Assembly: GCA_965223835.1 (NCBI GenBank)
Contig: CBDCXQ010000001.1
Coordinates: forward strand, 62,001 to 126,000
Length of the DNA: 64,000 bases
Direction of reading: 5' to 3'
DNA from: CAVYXZ01 sp965223835
Lineage (GTDB): Bacteria; Chloroflexota; Anaerolineae; Aggregatilineales; Phototrophicaceae
The notes beneath the pieces are model-generated. The model was not told the origin of the DNA. It saw only the letters and a program-made list of their open reading frames with translations, and ran no database searches. The translations under genes and the position numbers were made by a program. Positions 48,818 through 58,314 of the stretch are shown here, piece by piece (position 1 is the stretch's first letter; each line of letters begins with the position of its first letter).

Positions 48818-49513
48818 ATGCCGGTCTTTGATACACCCATTACCACCGATGACAATAGCGTGAAAAAAGTCCTGGGGCAGAAGCTGCCCGTGGTGCTCTA
48901 TCTATACGATCAGCCCAATGTGCAATTAGATGCCGCCTTTAACCGGGTTGCGAAAGATCATGCCGGGGAAATTCTGGTGACACGGGTTGATGCCAACAGC
49001 AATCCCCAGACCTATGCCGATTATGGGCGACCCCCGTTACCTGCCTTGCTCACATTGGAAGCGGGCGAGATCGAATCGAGCGCCGGGAAAATCCTGCCAG
49101 CCGATGTTGACGAACATGTTGATTTTCTGTTGGGCATGGGACCAAAGCCGCTGGAGACTGCCGCGCAATCTGCGGCACGGGCGGCCAGTGGTGCGACCCC
49201 GGTTCCGGTGAGTGATGGTTCATTTGCGACCGATGTTTTGCAGAGTGAGGTGCCGGTGCTGGTTGATTTTTGGGCACCGTGGTGTGGTCCGTGTCATATG
49301 GTGGCACCCACGCTGGAACGGCTGGCACAACAATACGCCGGGCAGATCAAAATCGCCAAACTCAATGTGGATGAAAATCCGATGTCAGCCCAGCGCTATC
49401 AAGCGATGAGCATACCGATGCTACTGCTGTTCAAGGGCGGTCAGCCGGTGGGTAAGCTGGTCGGGGCACATCCGCAACCCAACATTGAGCAGTTGATTAA
49501 GCAGGCACTGTAA
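48818..49513 (+). CDS. Double thioredoxin-fold protein, second domain active
   Basis: This 231-residue cytosolic protein has two thioredoxin folds. The first (about 1-107: PVVLYLYDQPNVQLDAAFNRVA) lacks a C-x-x-C pair, having DQPN instead. The second (about 128-231) has the active site FWAPWCGPCHMV (C156, C159) and the cis-Pro in SIPMLLLF, like ordinary TrxA. The first domain probably binds a substrate or partner rather than doing redox chemistry. It follows a divergent promoter region shared with the kinase gene and ends in a strong terminator. Confidence 0.88.
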   Translation: MPVFDTPITTDDNSVKKVLGQKLPVVLYLYDQPNVQLDAAFNRVAKDHAGEILVTRVDANSNPQTYADYGRPPLPALLTLEAGEIESSAGKILPADVDEHVDFLLGMGPKPLETAAQSAARAASGATPVPVSDGSFATDVLQSEVPVLVDFWAPWCGPCHMVAPTLERLAQQYAGQIKIAKLNVDENPMSAQRYQAMSIPMLLLFKGGQPVGKLVGAHPQPNIEQLIKQAL

Positions 49514-49536
49514 AGATCTGCCTGTCAATAGGATGA

Positions 49537-49566
49537 GGCCGAGTACGTTTATGCTCGGTCTTTTTG
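49537..49566 (+). terminator. Rho-independent terminator of thioredoxin gene
   Basis: GGCCGAG pairs with CTCGGTC around a loop of ten bases and is followed by TTTTTG, 24 bases after the stop codon. Confidence 0.85.
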
Positions 49567-49754
49567 ATTCTAGGCTCTAGTAAAAAATAATCATCACCGC
49601 GAAGGCACGCTGACATGAGTATTGATTGGATCGAGATGAAGTGTTATCGGCAGGGGATACAAAAAATAGACTGCGGAAGATCAGATGATTCCCGGCATGG
49701 TTTGTCCGGCATCCTGCACTCGTTAACAAACCGCTTTGATAGGCCAGTAAACGC

Positions 49755-50129
49755 CTAATAAACGATGGTTCGTAACTCGTGCTCAGCAGTATTGGTGCTG
49801 GAGTCCACGGTGCGATATTCGACGCGGAAGGTTTTGGTCAGTGTTTCGAAAATGAACTTCGCAAGGGGGTTGACCCGACCTTCAACCGTCACTGATGCCA
49901 GCGCCGGGTGCAGATAAAAATCGCGTAACCGGTGCCGAATTTGTGGCAAGCGGTTCGGGAAGCGGTCCATCCCCTCAAAGTTGAAAATCACATGCGTTGC
50001 TGTCGAACTTTCATCAAGATGGGTCGTTAGGCTCTGGCCCATTTCCCAGAGATCAGCATCCGTAATCGTCCCCGTTGCCTGACACAAAAGAATATTTTGT
50101 GGTTGATACCAATCAATTTTATAGGGCAT
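49755..50129 (-). CDS. SpoIIAA/STAS-like hypothetical protein
   Basis: This 124-residue protein reads MPYKIDWYQPQNILLCQATGTITDADLWEMGQSLTTHLDES, then HVIFNFEGMDRFPNRLPQIRHRLRDFY and SVTVEGRVNPLAKFIFETLTKTFRVEYRTVDS. The order of strand, helix, strand and the length suggest a SpoIIAA-like (STAS-related) fold, but the phosphorylatable Ser/Thr site is not evident. GAGGGGG precedes the ATG. It stands alone between the thioredoxin terminator and the IS element. Confidence 0.6.
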   Translation of the reverse strand: MPYKIDWYQPQNILLCQATGTITDADLWEMGQSLTTHLDESSTATHVIFNFEGMDRFPNRLPQIRHRLRDFYLHPALASVTVEGRVNPLAKFIFETLTKTFRVEYRTVDSSTNTAEHELRTIVY

Positions 50130-50338
50130 TGCATTACCCCCTCATTTAGCAGGTGAGGTTATTATAGGTGAAGGCGCAGTGAAAGAATGTGAAAAAATTC
50201 GTAATTTTATATATTTTTTATGCTATTTGGTAAGCACTTCAACAAACGTCATGATTCTAGCAGCGCTGGCATGCTTATAATGGTGCTGTTGGTCAACTCA
50301 TTTTTAGTACGCAATTTCTATTAATCACCCCCACCCGG

Positions 50339-50357
50339 CCTCCCCCAATACGTTGGG
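50339..50357. repeat. Left half of interrupted palindrome and target duplication
   Basis: CCTCCCCCAA (50339-50348) is the left arm of a palindrome whose right arm is at 51571-51580. AATACGTTGGG (50347-50357) is the left copy of the 11-bp target duplication of the IS element; the right copy AATGCGTTGGG (51565-51575) differs at one base. Confidence 0.75.
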
Positions 50358-51564
50358 CTGAGGAGCGGACACGTTTCAAAGTAAGCGTTTGTCTGAGACG
50401 AAACAGGGTTTCAGACACACGCCGTGCTTGGCAACGTAGTCGGTAAAGAATTGTAATCCCTCCTTGAATAAACTCCACTGACGACGTAGTTGACCATCAG
50501 CCTGGCGGATCAAACCGCGGGCTTGATGCCAATGCACCGCGTAGCTGCCCAGGCCGAGTATCCAGCCATAGGCCACCACGAGGATGAGCATCAAGCGCGC
50601 CATATGATCTGGGCAACGCACCCGACTGGACGACCACTGCCAACCGCCACTTTTCAGATCACGGAAACTTTGCTCTTGCCAATTCCGCTGGGCATATTCC
50701 CAACCCGTCAACTGGGCATCATTGGTGACTAAGGCCCAGGGTTCATCATAGCCATCCTGCCACACCGCGCGGGCATGCGCCGGGATACGCCCCCGTTTTT
50801 TGAAGATCAAGCCACTGGCAGCCCAGGTGTGACCCGCGGTGACTTGCTCATAAATGGTGTAGTCGCCATCCGCCGTGATGATCTTGCTTTGTTTAGTCAC
50901 CCGAAACAGGTAGTGCCACTCTAAATCAGCGACCCGTTGGCACAAGTCGGGTGATGTCCCAATCCCGCGATCTGCCAGCACCAAAACCGCTGTGCGCGGC
51001 GGCATTCCCTGCTTCACAATCGCCAGCAACCGAGCAATCATCTCAACCTGCCCTTCAGCCGGGTAGGCGCTGGCATCATTAGCCCGGTAGCAGCGCCAGG
51101 CCAGCCGAATACAACGGCCTTCAAAAGCCACACCCACCACCATCAAGGCCAGGCGATCCGCCAGTTTGGTCTCATCGACCAGCAACACCACCCCTGGCCC
51201 TTCCAAACAGCGCAGCACCCACGCTGTCCACTCTTCGAAAAAGCGCGTGAGCGACAGCCGCTCATTGGCGATGAACCGCCGCAAGCGCTTCTCCGCCGAG
51301 GCTGCCTGTTCCCCACAGGCTACTTTACGCGCAATTTGCATCTGCTGGCTGCTCTCCGCCTCAATCACCCCATAGCTGAATAGCCCCAGATTGGTCACTT
51401 GCCAGCTATTTAATCCGGGTAATTGCATCGCCAATTCCGCCGTCCATTGATAAAGTATATCTGGGTTCATCGGTTGTCCACCTTTCGCGTTTTCGTCAAC
51501 GCTTAGTGTTGCCGATGAACCGCTCGTTTTCAAACCTTTACCTCCCAACCTGTCCGCTCCTCAG
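50358..51564 (-). mobile_element. IS4-family insertion sequence, 1207 bp
   Basis: The element is bounded by perfect 14-bp terminal inverted repeats, CTGAGGAGCGGACA (50358-50371) and TGTCCGCTCCTCAG (51551-51564). It is flanked by an 11-bp direct repeat with one mismatch, in the size range of IS4-family target duplications. It carries one transposase gene with an uninterrupted frame and all key residues. With the element and one repeat removed, the flanks join into a perfect 10-bp hairpin with the loop TACG. Confidence 0.9.
50376..51470 (-). CDS. IS4-family transposase
   Basis: This 364-residue DDE transposase has D99 (LLVDETKLADR), D167 (LVLADRGIG) and E266 within the IS4 signature Y259-2-R262-3-E266-6-K273 (YAQRNWQEQSFRDLK). 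The start ATG at 51470 has AGGTGG 7 nt upstream; the frame is open another 26 codons towards the inverted repeat. The C-terminal region is basic. There is no frameshift or stop, so the element may still be active. It cuts and joins at the 14-bp terminal repeats. Confidence 0.92.
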   Translation of the reverse strand: MNPDILYQWTAELAMQLPGLNSWQVTNLGLFSYGVIEAESSQQMQIARKVACGEQAASAEKRLRRFIANERLSLTRFFEEWTAWVLRCLEGPGVVLLVDETKLADRLALMVVGVAFEGRCIRLAWRCYRANDASAYPAEGQVEMIARLLAIVKQGMPPRTAVLVLADRGIGTSPDLCQRVADLEWHYLFRVTKQSKIITADGDYTIYEQVTAGHTWAASGLIFKKRGRIPAHARAVWQDGYDEPWALVTNDAQLTGWEYAQRNWQEQSFRDLKSGGWQWSSSRVRCPDHMARLMLILVVAYGWILGLGSYAVHWHQARGLIRQADGQLRRQWSLFKEGLQFFTDYVAKHGVCLKPCFVSDKRLL

Positions 51565-51580
51565 AATGCGTTGGGGGAGG
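51565..51580. repeat. Right half of interrupted palindrome and target duplication
   Basis: AATGCGTTGGG (51565-51575) is the right copy of the target duplication and TTGGGGGAGG (51571-51580) the right arm of the palindrome. Beyond it a second hairpin-like stretch, GGCTGCCGCAGGCAG, continues the repeat-like DNA. Confidence 0.72.
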
Positions 51581-51633
51581 AGGCTGCCGCAGGCAGACGG
51601 AGGGGGTCAACAGATAAAGAATGATTTGTTCAG

Positions 51634-53298
51634 ATGAGTTCGGCAAACACCATCTATAATGAGGTTATCTATAATTGCACAGGGCAGGTTCGTTTGACAA
51701 CAGATACCGATCGGCGGATTACCCGACGCGAATGGCGGTGGGTTGTGATTTATGCGGTGCTATTGCTGTTCATCGTGTCGCTGCCCTATTGGTTGGCCTG
51801 GGCACAGACACCGGCAAGTCAGGTATTCAGCGGTTTTTTGTTTGGCACCGATGATGGCAATTCATATTTGGGCAAGATGCGGCTGGGCGTTCAAGGCCAA
51901 TGGGACTTTCACATTTTTTACACGGCTGAGGAACATGAAGGCGTCGGGTTGCTTTTTCTGCCCTATATTTTGCTAGGGCAAATCATCGGTCTGTTCGTTG
52001 CCGATACGGACCCGGCGCTCACGGGCATCATGGTGGGCACGTTTCACTTGATGCGCTGGCTGTGGGGTGGGCTGCTGATCGGCGTGTTGTACCGATTTAT
52101 CGCCGCATTTGTGGTTGAAGTCCGTACCCGGTTGATGGCGCTGGTGCTGGCGACCATTGGCGGTGGCCTTGGCTGGGTGTTGCTGCTGATGGGTGCTGAC
52201 AATCCGCCGCCGGAGTTGTACATCCCAGAAGGCTTTACGCTGCAAATCTTGCTGGGGTTGCCGCATCTGGCGCTGGCCCGGGCCGCGTTGTTGGGTGGCT
52301 TGCTGCTAATCTTTGCCAGCTTGAACCGGCGGCGCTGGCCCGTATATGCAGGATTGGCCGGTTTGTGTTGGCTGATTGTAGGCCTCGCGGTGCCCTTTTA
52401 TCTGGTAATTATCTATTGCATTCTCGGCGGCTGGGGGTTGGCTGCCTGGCTGCGACAACGCCAATTGCCCTGGAATTTATTTATTCGCACGGTCGTCGGC
52501 GCGGCGATTACAGTGCCGTTGTTCGTCTACAATGTGGTGATCTTCAGCGCGAATCCAATCTTTGCCCAGTGGTCCGCCCAGAACCTGCTGTATTCACCAC
52601 CGCCGTTGCATTATGGGTTGGCCTATCTACCGATAGCAACGCTGGCAATCGTTGAGGGGCGGGTTGCCTGGCGCAAAGCACATCTACGCTGGCAACTGCT
52701 CATCGGCTGGCCGGTGCTGGTTCCGGTGCTGGTATACTTGCCGATTAACGTGCAGCGGCGTTTGGCCGAGGCCGTCATTGTCCCGCTGGCAATATTGGCG
52801 GCGATGGGCATCGCCCAATTAGCAGCACGCTGGTCGTTCCGGCGAATCCTGATCGTCACCCTGCTGGCAACGCTGCCCACCAGTCTCTTGTTACTGTCAG
52901 GTGGATTTTTCACAGCATTATCCGGGTCCGCACAGATCATATACCCGGCGGCGCAAATTGCCGCGTTCGATTGGCTAAACCAGCAGGCCGAACCGGACGC
53001 GGTGGTGCTGAGTGCGTTTCCCACCGGCACCCGACTACCGGCATATACCAATCTGCGCGTGTACATTGGGCATGGGCCGGAGACGCTCTACTACGAAACG
53101 AAGTCGCGGGTTGCCGAACAGTTCTTTGCTGATGAACTCATAGCTGAAGAACGGGCGACACTTTACCATGACAGTCGTATCGAGTACGTATTTTTTGGCC
53201 CGGCTGAGCGGCAGTTTGCACCCGCTGCACCGAAATGGAAGACGGATTTAGAACGTATCTATGTTGAAGGTGATTATGAAATATTTCGCTTACGGTAA
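51634..53298 (+). CDS. Polytopic GT-C-like membrane protein
   Basis: This 554-residue protein has about ten to twelve transmembrane helices. After the first helix an outer loop carries FLFGTDDGNSYLGKMRLGVQGQW, and acidic residues in this position are the mark of GT-C glycosyltransferases (PMT/ArnT/ALG style). The C-terminal soluble part has QIAAFDWLNQQAEPDAVVLSAFPTGTRLPAYTNLRVYIGHGPET, like related Chloroflexota membrane proteins. A lipid-linked sugar transferase is plausible but unproven. The start is uncertain: the ATG at 51634 has no clear ribosome site, and a TTG at 51693 also fits. The IS element lies directly upstream. Confidence 0.65.
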   Translation: MSSANTIYNEVIYNCTGQVRLTTDTDRRITRREWRWVVIYAVLLLFIVSLPYWLAWAQTPASQVFSGFLFGTDDGNSYLGKMRLGVQGQWDFHIFYTAEEHEGVGLLFLPYILLGQIIGLFVADTDPALTGIMVGTFHLMRWLWGGLLIGVLYRFIAAFVVEVRTRLMALVLATIGGGLGWVLLLMGADNPPPELYIPEGFTLQILLGLPHLALARAALLGGLLLIFASLNRRRWPVYAGLAGLCWLIVGLAVPFYLVIIYCILGGWGLAAWLRQRQLPWNLFIRTVVGAAITVPLFVYNVVIFSANPIFAQWSAQNLLYSPPPLHYGLAYLPIATLAIVEGRVAWRKAHLRWQLLIGWPVLVPVLVYLPINVQRRLAEAVIVPLAILAAMGIAQLAARWSFRRILIVTLLATLPTSLLLLSGGFFTALSGSAQIIYPAAQIAAFDWLNQQAEPDAVVLSAFPTGTRLPAYTNLRVYIGHGPETLYYETKSRVAEQFFADELIAEERATLYHDSRIEYVFFGPAERQFAPAAPKWKTDLERIYVEGDYEIFRLR

Positions 53299-53317
53299 TT
53301 ACTAGAAAGCGAAGGCG

Positions 53318-53917
53318 ATGGCCCGATTATATTTTGTGGTAGGGGCGGCGTTGCTCATTTTGGCGATTGGCGCGTTACTCATCGGCGTAAGTGGCCTGGA
53401 CAATCCGCTTACGGCTCAGATTTTGCAACAACTGCACTGCCGGCCTCATGAAACCATTGGCTGGGTGCTGGGATCCTACACCTTTAATTCGGATGGTCGT
53501 GGAGGGCGCAGCGTCAGCTTCCACTGCGAGGATTCAGAAAATCAGCAACGCGATATTACCCTGCCAGCGGTCATCACCATAGCTGCACCGTTTGTTGTAC
53601 TGCTGCTGGCGAGTATTCTGGCAATGGTGCGTGGTGGTCAGATCGTCAAACAGCGTGCAGTCAGCCGCTTTGCGCAAATCGTTGCCCAGGGCGGCACCGC
53701 CAGGGCTGAAATTTACGGTCTGGAGAACATTCCACCGGAGCGATTGGAAATGGTGGAGCAGGTGCTGGGCATCAATTTGGCGATTAATACCAACGACGAT
53801 CATGACACGCTTGCTGAGAAACTCGAACAACTGGCGGAGGCCCGCCGCAAAGGCCTCATCACTGAAGATGAATACGAACGCACCCGGCAAGAAATTTTGA
53901 ACAATTTAGCCGATTAA
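53318..53917 (+). CDS. Membrane protein with C-terminal SHOCT domain
   Basis: This 199-residue protein has an N-terminal transmembrane helix (YFVVGAALLILAIGALLIGV), a small outer domain with two Cys (HCRPHE and FHCEDSENQQ), a second helix (AVITIAAPFVVLLLASILAMV) and a cytosolic end. The end is a SHOCT motif (KLEQLAEARRKGLITEDEYERTRQEIL), a short oligomerisation module. GAAGGCG lies before the ATG. It follows the polytopic protein gene by 19 bases and is likely in the same operon. Function unknown. Confidence 0.72.
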   Translation: MARLYFVVGAALLILAIGALLIGVSGLDNPLTAQILQQLHCRPHETIGWVLGSYTFNSDGRGGRSVSFHCEDSENQQRDITLPAVITIAAPFVVLLLASILAMVRGGQIVKQRAVSRFAQIVAQGGTARAEIYGLENIPPERLEMVEQVLGINLAINTNDDHDTLAEKLEQLAEARRKGLITEDEYERTRQEILNNLAD

Positions 53918-53923
53918 CGCAGG

Positions 53924-54979
53924 CTATTGTTGGGCTATTTCCGCAAAAATCATGCGCCCGGTCGGTTTATTAATAAGGCGGGTCACGGTCACATTGACGG
54001 TGCGGTCCATATATTGTTTGCCGGCGGCGATGACGACCATCGTGCCATCTTCCAGATAGCCGACGCCCTGGTCTTGGTCGCGACCTTCCTGAATAATGTG
54101 GATAGGGAACGTTTCGCCAGGGATAAATACCGAGCGCACCGCGTTTGCCAGAACATTGATATTAAGGATGGTCACACCCTGCGCCTCAGCAACCCGGTTG
54201 AGGTTATAGTCGTTAGTGACGACGGGGATATCCATTTGAATTGCCAGCATGACCAGCTTGTCATCAACTTCGGGTACGGTGTCAAAATCATCTTCGATAA
54301 TGCGGATGAGGACATCGTCGTTGCGCTGCAATTCATTGAGTTTTGCCAGTCCACGCCGACCGCGATTGCGGCGTAAGGGATCTGACGAATCAGCCACCTG
54401 ATGAAGTTCGGATAGGACAAAGCGGGGTACGAGGAGGGTTCCACCGAGGAAACCACTTTCTGCTACTTCCACAATACGTCCGTCAATCAGCACGCTGGTA
54501 TCCACCAGCAGTTCCCGGTCGCCAGTTAGCGCCAGGCTGCGCCGGGCCGACTTGAGGCCCCATTGATCGCGCAAGAAGGTCCAGATTTCACGGGATCGCA
54601 TCGTGAAAATGGTCAACCCCAGGTACGTTGCAACGATTGAAACTGCCGCCGGGAGGATGGTTCCCAAAGGGCCTTCCACGATTGATAATGGATAGGCACT
54701 GAGCAGACCAATCGTAAGTCCCAACAGCAACCCCAGCACACCCATAAACAGGACATCAATTGACATCTCGTTGATGGTGGTGCTGATAAAGCGAATAGGA
54801 CGTACCGTGATCCAGGGGGTCAGGATAATGCCAAAGAGCACACCCACCAGCGCAAAAATAAAGGCCGCTAACTGAACTGGCAGTGCAAAAATGTCGGCAA
54901 CGTCCAGGCCCACCCGCGCCCCAACGACCGCGAAGACGCCCATGCCAACAATACGAAACACAAACTCATAGGATAACAT
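53924..54979 (-). CDS. PIN-TRAM membrane protein, YacL family
   Basis: This 351-residue protein has four N-terminal transmembrane helices, a PIN nuclease domain (LLVDTSVLIDGRIVEVAESGFLGGTLLVPRFVLSELHQVADSSDPLRRNRGRRGLAKLNEL, later DDFDTVPEVDDKLVMLAIQMDIPVVTNDYNLNRVAEAQG) and a C-terminal TRAM domain (DQGVGYLEDGTMVVIAAGKQYMDRTVNVTVTRLINKPTGRMIFAE). The PIN acidic residues (D in VDTSVL, E in LSELH, D in VDDKL, D in TNDYN) are present, so RNase activity is likely. The family is membrane-bound and widespread in Gram-positive-type bacteria and Chloroflexota. GGGAG lies 8 nt before the ATG. Confidence 0.88.
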   Translation of the reverse strand: MLSYEFVFRIVGMGVFAVVGARVGLDVADIFALPVQLAAFIFALVGVLFGIILTPWITVRPIRFISTTINEMSIDVLFMGVLGLLLGLTIGLLSAYPLSIVEGPLGTILPAAVSIVATYLGLTIFTMRSREIWTFLRDQWGLKSARRSLALTGDRELLVDTSVLIDGRIVEVAESGFLGGTLLVPRFVLSELHQVADSSDPLRRNRGRRGLAKLNELQRNDDVLIRIIEDDFDTVPEVDDKLVMLAIQMDIPVVTNDYNLNRVAEAQGVTILNINVLANAVRSVFIPGETFPIHIIQEGRDQDQGVGYLEDGTMVVIAAGKQYMDRTVNVTVTRLINKPTGRMIFAEIAQQ

Positions 54980-55404
54980 GCTCTGGACTCCCAGATTTGT
55001 TGATGACTCAACTTACGAATAATAGGGTGCAAGTCGCCGTTCAAGTGCGGAACGGTGGTCACAAACCGGGTATATAATTTGGGTTGTTCGGACGCAAATA
55101 AAGGGTTGTCCACAATCCATAAGTTAAGGGTAACATGACGGCAGGTGTGCGTCAACGGAGTGCGTCACAAATTTACGTTGTACCGATCTGACAGCCCTCG
55201 CGGTACCAGTTGCGGTACCTTTAGGCTACTGTTGTTAATGTTTGTACTTATTAACGGATAACATTGGAACCATTTGTTATAATTACCGCCATAAAATTTA
55301 CAACACGCACATGTTTGTGCTGCAATGCTATTTTTAGGTGGGCATAGTAAGAGTAGCATTGTGACTCGAATCGTCAATTCTGATTACAGACGAGATAAAA
55401 CCTG
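54980..55404. other. 425-base intergenic region between divergent genes
   Basis: No credible ORF is seen. TATAAT at 55278-55283 is a good -10 for the plus-strand surface-protein gene, but a -35 is not clear. The 8-mer GCGGTACC occurs twice in 20 bases at about 55200-55220. The region is long enough to hold regulators of both divergent genes. Confidence 0.45.
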
Positions 55405-58290
55405 ATGAAAAAACATTTGTTGCTACCGACGCTGAGCGTGATGAGCCTGTTAGCCTACCTGGTGGTTCCCCTGGCGGGTGTGCTGGCGCGGCCTTTGCAT
55501 CAGCCCTTCTGTCAGGTCGACGGTACTGCCTTTCGCGACTTTGATGCCAGTGGTGCGATTGGTCCCAATGAACCCGGTGTCGCCGGTATTATCGTCAATG
55601 CTTATGACGATACTGACGCCATTATTGAAACAACGACGACGGCGGCTGATGGTACCTATACGCTTACCCAATTGCCGCCAGCCGATGAAGTGCGCATTGA
55701 ATTCGAGATGCCGGCTGCTTTGGACGTTTATCTCAACTTTGGCCCCGATGGCAGCGGTTCGTTCACCAGCGTGGTCTTTGTCACCTGTGCTGATAATGCC
55801 GGTAGCATTGATCTGGGGCTGGCGAATCCCGGTCAGCATTGTAGTGCCAACCCGGATGTTGCAACCGCCTGCTATGTAGTGGGCGATCAGAGTACTGGCC
55901 CGAATAATGCGATGGATGTCGTGATCACTGCTCCGTTTACTGCCGGGAGTTCTGACCTCGCTCCACCTTCCAGTGGTCGCTTCGATGCACCACCCCATGC
56001 CACACTGGCAGTCGCCAATGAGGTGGGTACGACCTGGGGACTGGCCTACCAGCGCCAGACCGATAGTCTGTTCGCAGGCGCTTTCGTGAAGCGTCACACC
56101 GGGCTGGGTACGGGCGGTCCCGGTGCCATCTATCGGATTGATGGCAGCGGTGCTTCGGTCTTTACGACCCTGACCGCCGCCGGGGGGCCGGTTCATACCG
56201 ATGGCACACCCTATGCCGGTCGACCAACCATTGATCCCTGGTTCATAGATGCTGAAGCGTTTGACGCGGTGGGCAAAACTGGCCTGGGTGATTTGACTAT
56301 GTCCGATGATGACACGACGCTCTGGGTCGTCAACTTGTTTGATCGACGATTGTACTCAATCCCGGTCGATGACCCCGGCAGCGCCAGCAGTTTTCCACTG
56401 CCAGCACCCTGTCCGGTCGCGGGTGATGCCCGGCCTTTCGCCGCCGAGTTTCATGATGGTCAGGTGTATGTCGGCATCACCTGTACGGCAGAATCGACCG
56501 GCGATGCATCGCAATTGAGCGCAGCAGTGTATGCGATTGATCCGACATCGGGCGCAGCGACTTCAATCGTCAGCATACCTTTGAATTATCCGCGCGGCTG
56601 TGTTGATGACGCGGCAGTGGCAACCTGTGAAACCGAACATCCGGCTGAATGGTTGCCCTGGGTTTCCAGTTTTCCGTTAACTTTTTTCTCGGCTCCAGTC
56701 ATTACTTATCCACAACCCTGGCTCAGTGATATAGAGTTCGATAACAACGGCGATATGATCCTGGGCATCCGCGATCGGTTTGGCGATCAGGGCGGTAATA
56801 ATGCCTTTAGCCCTGATCTGACCGATACCCGCTTTTTCCTGGCAATTTCCGCTGGTGACATCTTGCGGGTGTGCAATGTCGGCGGCACCTGGACCGCGGA
56901 GTCCAATGGGTCATGTGGCGGTACGACCACCGGGGGTGCGGGCAATGGTCAGGGTCCGGGCGGCGGTGAATTCTATTATGAAGAATTTCTGACCGATTTT
57001 CATGATGAATTGTCAATCGGAAGCCTGTTACAGATTCCAGGGCAAAGTGAATTGATCAGTACGATCTTCGACCCAGTGCCCATCAATTCCGAGTTATTCG
57101 ACGGCGGGTTCCGGTGGATGGATAACAGCACCGGACAAACCACACGAGCCTATCGGGTCTTTAACAGTTCAATTGGTTCTCCGGTTCAACTCGGTAAAGC
57201 CAATGGACTGGGCGGTATGGAAGCACTGTGTCCACCAGCCCCGGTCGAGATCGGTAATCGGGTCTGGTTTGATCTGGATGAAGATGGGCAGCAAGATCCA
57301 GGCGAAACGCCGGTGGCCGGGGTCACGGTAAATCTGTATGATAGCGCGGGTAATCTCGTCGCCACGACCACCACCAACGCCGCTGGAGAATATCTGTTTA
57401 CGAGCATAGATGACAATGTGCTGTTTAACACCGATTATGAGATTCGCCTCGATAATCCGGCAGATTATGCTGCGGGCGGGCCGCTGTTTGAGTGGTTTTT
57501 GACCGGTAACGATACGGTCGGCGATTCGACGGACTCCGATGGCGTGCTGATGAACGGGTTCCCGGTCATTGTGCTCAATACCGGCGGTCCCGGTGCCAAT
57601 AACCATACTTATGATTTTGGCTTTGTTCAGGAGATGCCGACACCGACGCCGACCAATACGCCGGCAGCGACTGATACACCCGACTCCAATGACACACCGG
57701 GTCCGAATGATACCCCTGGGCCGAACGATACGCCTGGACCGAACGATACGCCTAATCCCAATGGATCGGTGACACCCGGTACTACACCGCCGTTCATCGA
57801 AACGCCTACGCGTTCACCGGATGCGTGTCTGATAATTGATAAAGAAGTTGACCCACCGTTTGCACAGATTGGTGATCGTGTCACCTGGACGATTGTTGTC
57901 ACCAATCCTTGTAGCACACCTCAGAATAACATCGTCGTGACGGATGATGTGCCTGATGGCCTGGCTATTCTGTCAGTTGACGCTACCCAGGGCAGTGTTA
58001 ATGTGTCCGGCCAAAACATCACAGTCGATATTGGGACGCTTGACCCTGGCGAAAGTGTCACGATCACGATTCTGACGCGCATCAGCAGCGGCGACAACGT
58101 GCCGGTCATTTTTGATAATTTTGCTTTTGGCGATGGTACGTGGGACATCGCGCGGGTTGTGCGGGCCAGCCAACTGGTCCAGACTGGCGAGACACCCTGG
58201 TGGCAAGGACCGCTACTGGCGTTCGGCATTATGCTGATGATCGTTGGAGGTGGTGGCCTGCTGCTGCGACGATGGTGGCGAACAGCCTAG
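55405..58290 (+). CDS. Large surface protein with SdrD_B and DUF11 domains
   Basis: This 961-residue protein has a signal peptide (MKKHLLLPTLSVMSLLAYLVVPLAGVLA). An SdrD_B-like domain (VDGTAFRDFDASGAIGPNEPGVAGIIVNAYDDTD) is followed by a long middle (about 150-610) that looks like a propeller. A second SdrD_B domain lies at about 615-735 (IGNRVWFDLDEDGQQDPGETPVAGVTVNLYD). A repeat of DTPGPN units (about 755-790) is followed by a DUF11 domain (about 805-895) and a C-terminal helix LLAFGIMLMIVGGGGLLL with RRWWRT. It is tethered to the membrane by that helix and extends outward. No sortase motif is present. Confidence 0.85.
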   Translation: MKKHLLLPTLSVMSLLAYLVVPLAGVLARPLHQPFCQVDGTAFRDFDASGAIGPNEPGVAGIIVNAYDDTDAIIETTTTAADGTYTLTQLPPADEVRIEFEMPAALDVYLNFGPDGSGSFTSVVFVTCADNAGSIDLGLANPGQHCSANPDVATACYVVGDQSTGPNNAMDVVITAPFTAGSSDLAPPSSGRFDAPPHATLAVANEVGTTWGLAYQRQTDSLFAGAFVKRHTGLGTGGPGAIYRIDGSGASVFTTLTAAGGPVHTDGTPYAGRPTIDPWFIDAEAFDAVGKTGLGDLTMSDDDTTLWVVNLFDRRLYSIPVDDPGSASSFPLPAPCPVAGDARPFAAEFHDGQVYVGITCTAESTGDASQLSAAVYAIDPTSGAATSIVSIPLNYPRGCVDDAAVATCETEHPAEWLPWVSSFPLTFFSAPVITYPQPWLSDIEFDNNGDMILGIRDRFGDQGGNNAFSPDLTDTRFFLAISAGDILRVCNVGGTWTAESNGSCGGTTTGGAGNGQGPGGGEFYYEEFLTDFHDELSIGSLLQIPGQSELISTIFDPVPINSELFDGGFRWMDNSTGQTTRAYRVFNSSIGSPVQLGKANGLGGMEALCPPAPVEIGNRVWFDLDEDGQQDPGETPVAGVTVNLYDSAGNLVATTTTNAAGEYLFTSIDDNVLFNTDYEIRLDNPADYAAGGPLFEWFLTGNDTVGDSTDSDGVLMNGFPVIVLNTGGPGANNHTYDFGFVQEMPTPTPTNTPAATDTPDSNDTPGPNDTPGPNDTPGPNDTPNPNGSVTPGTTPPFIETPTRSPDACLIIDKEVDPPFAQIGDRVTWTIVVTNPCSTPQNNIVVTDDVPDGLAILSVDATQGSVNVSGQNITVDIGTLDPGESVTITILTRISSGDNVPVIFDNFAFGDGTWDIARVVRASQLVQTGETPWWQGPLLAFGIMLMIVGGGGLLLRRWWRTA
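57675..57752 (+). repeat. In-frame tandem repeats of DTPGPN type
   Basis: An approximate 18-base unit coding D-T-P-G-P-N is repeated about four times inside the surface-protein gene, with small variations (DTPDSN, DTPNPN). It lengthens the stalk before DUF11 and could vary in copy number by slippage. Confidence 0.7.
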
Positions 58291-58314
58291 CTAAAACTGA
58301 ACTTGCATCTTGGA

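Noticed and set aside
55450..56196. 248-residue minus-strand ORF in the surface-protein gene
   Set aside because: It is the shadow of a repeat-rich, stop-poor coding frame; the plus strand has signal peptide and domains.
57675..57752. Short tandem repeats considered as a CRISPR array
   Set aside because: The 18-base units are contiguous, in frame and without spacers; they encode a protein stalk.
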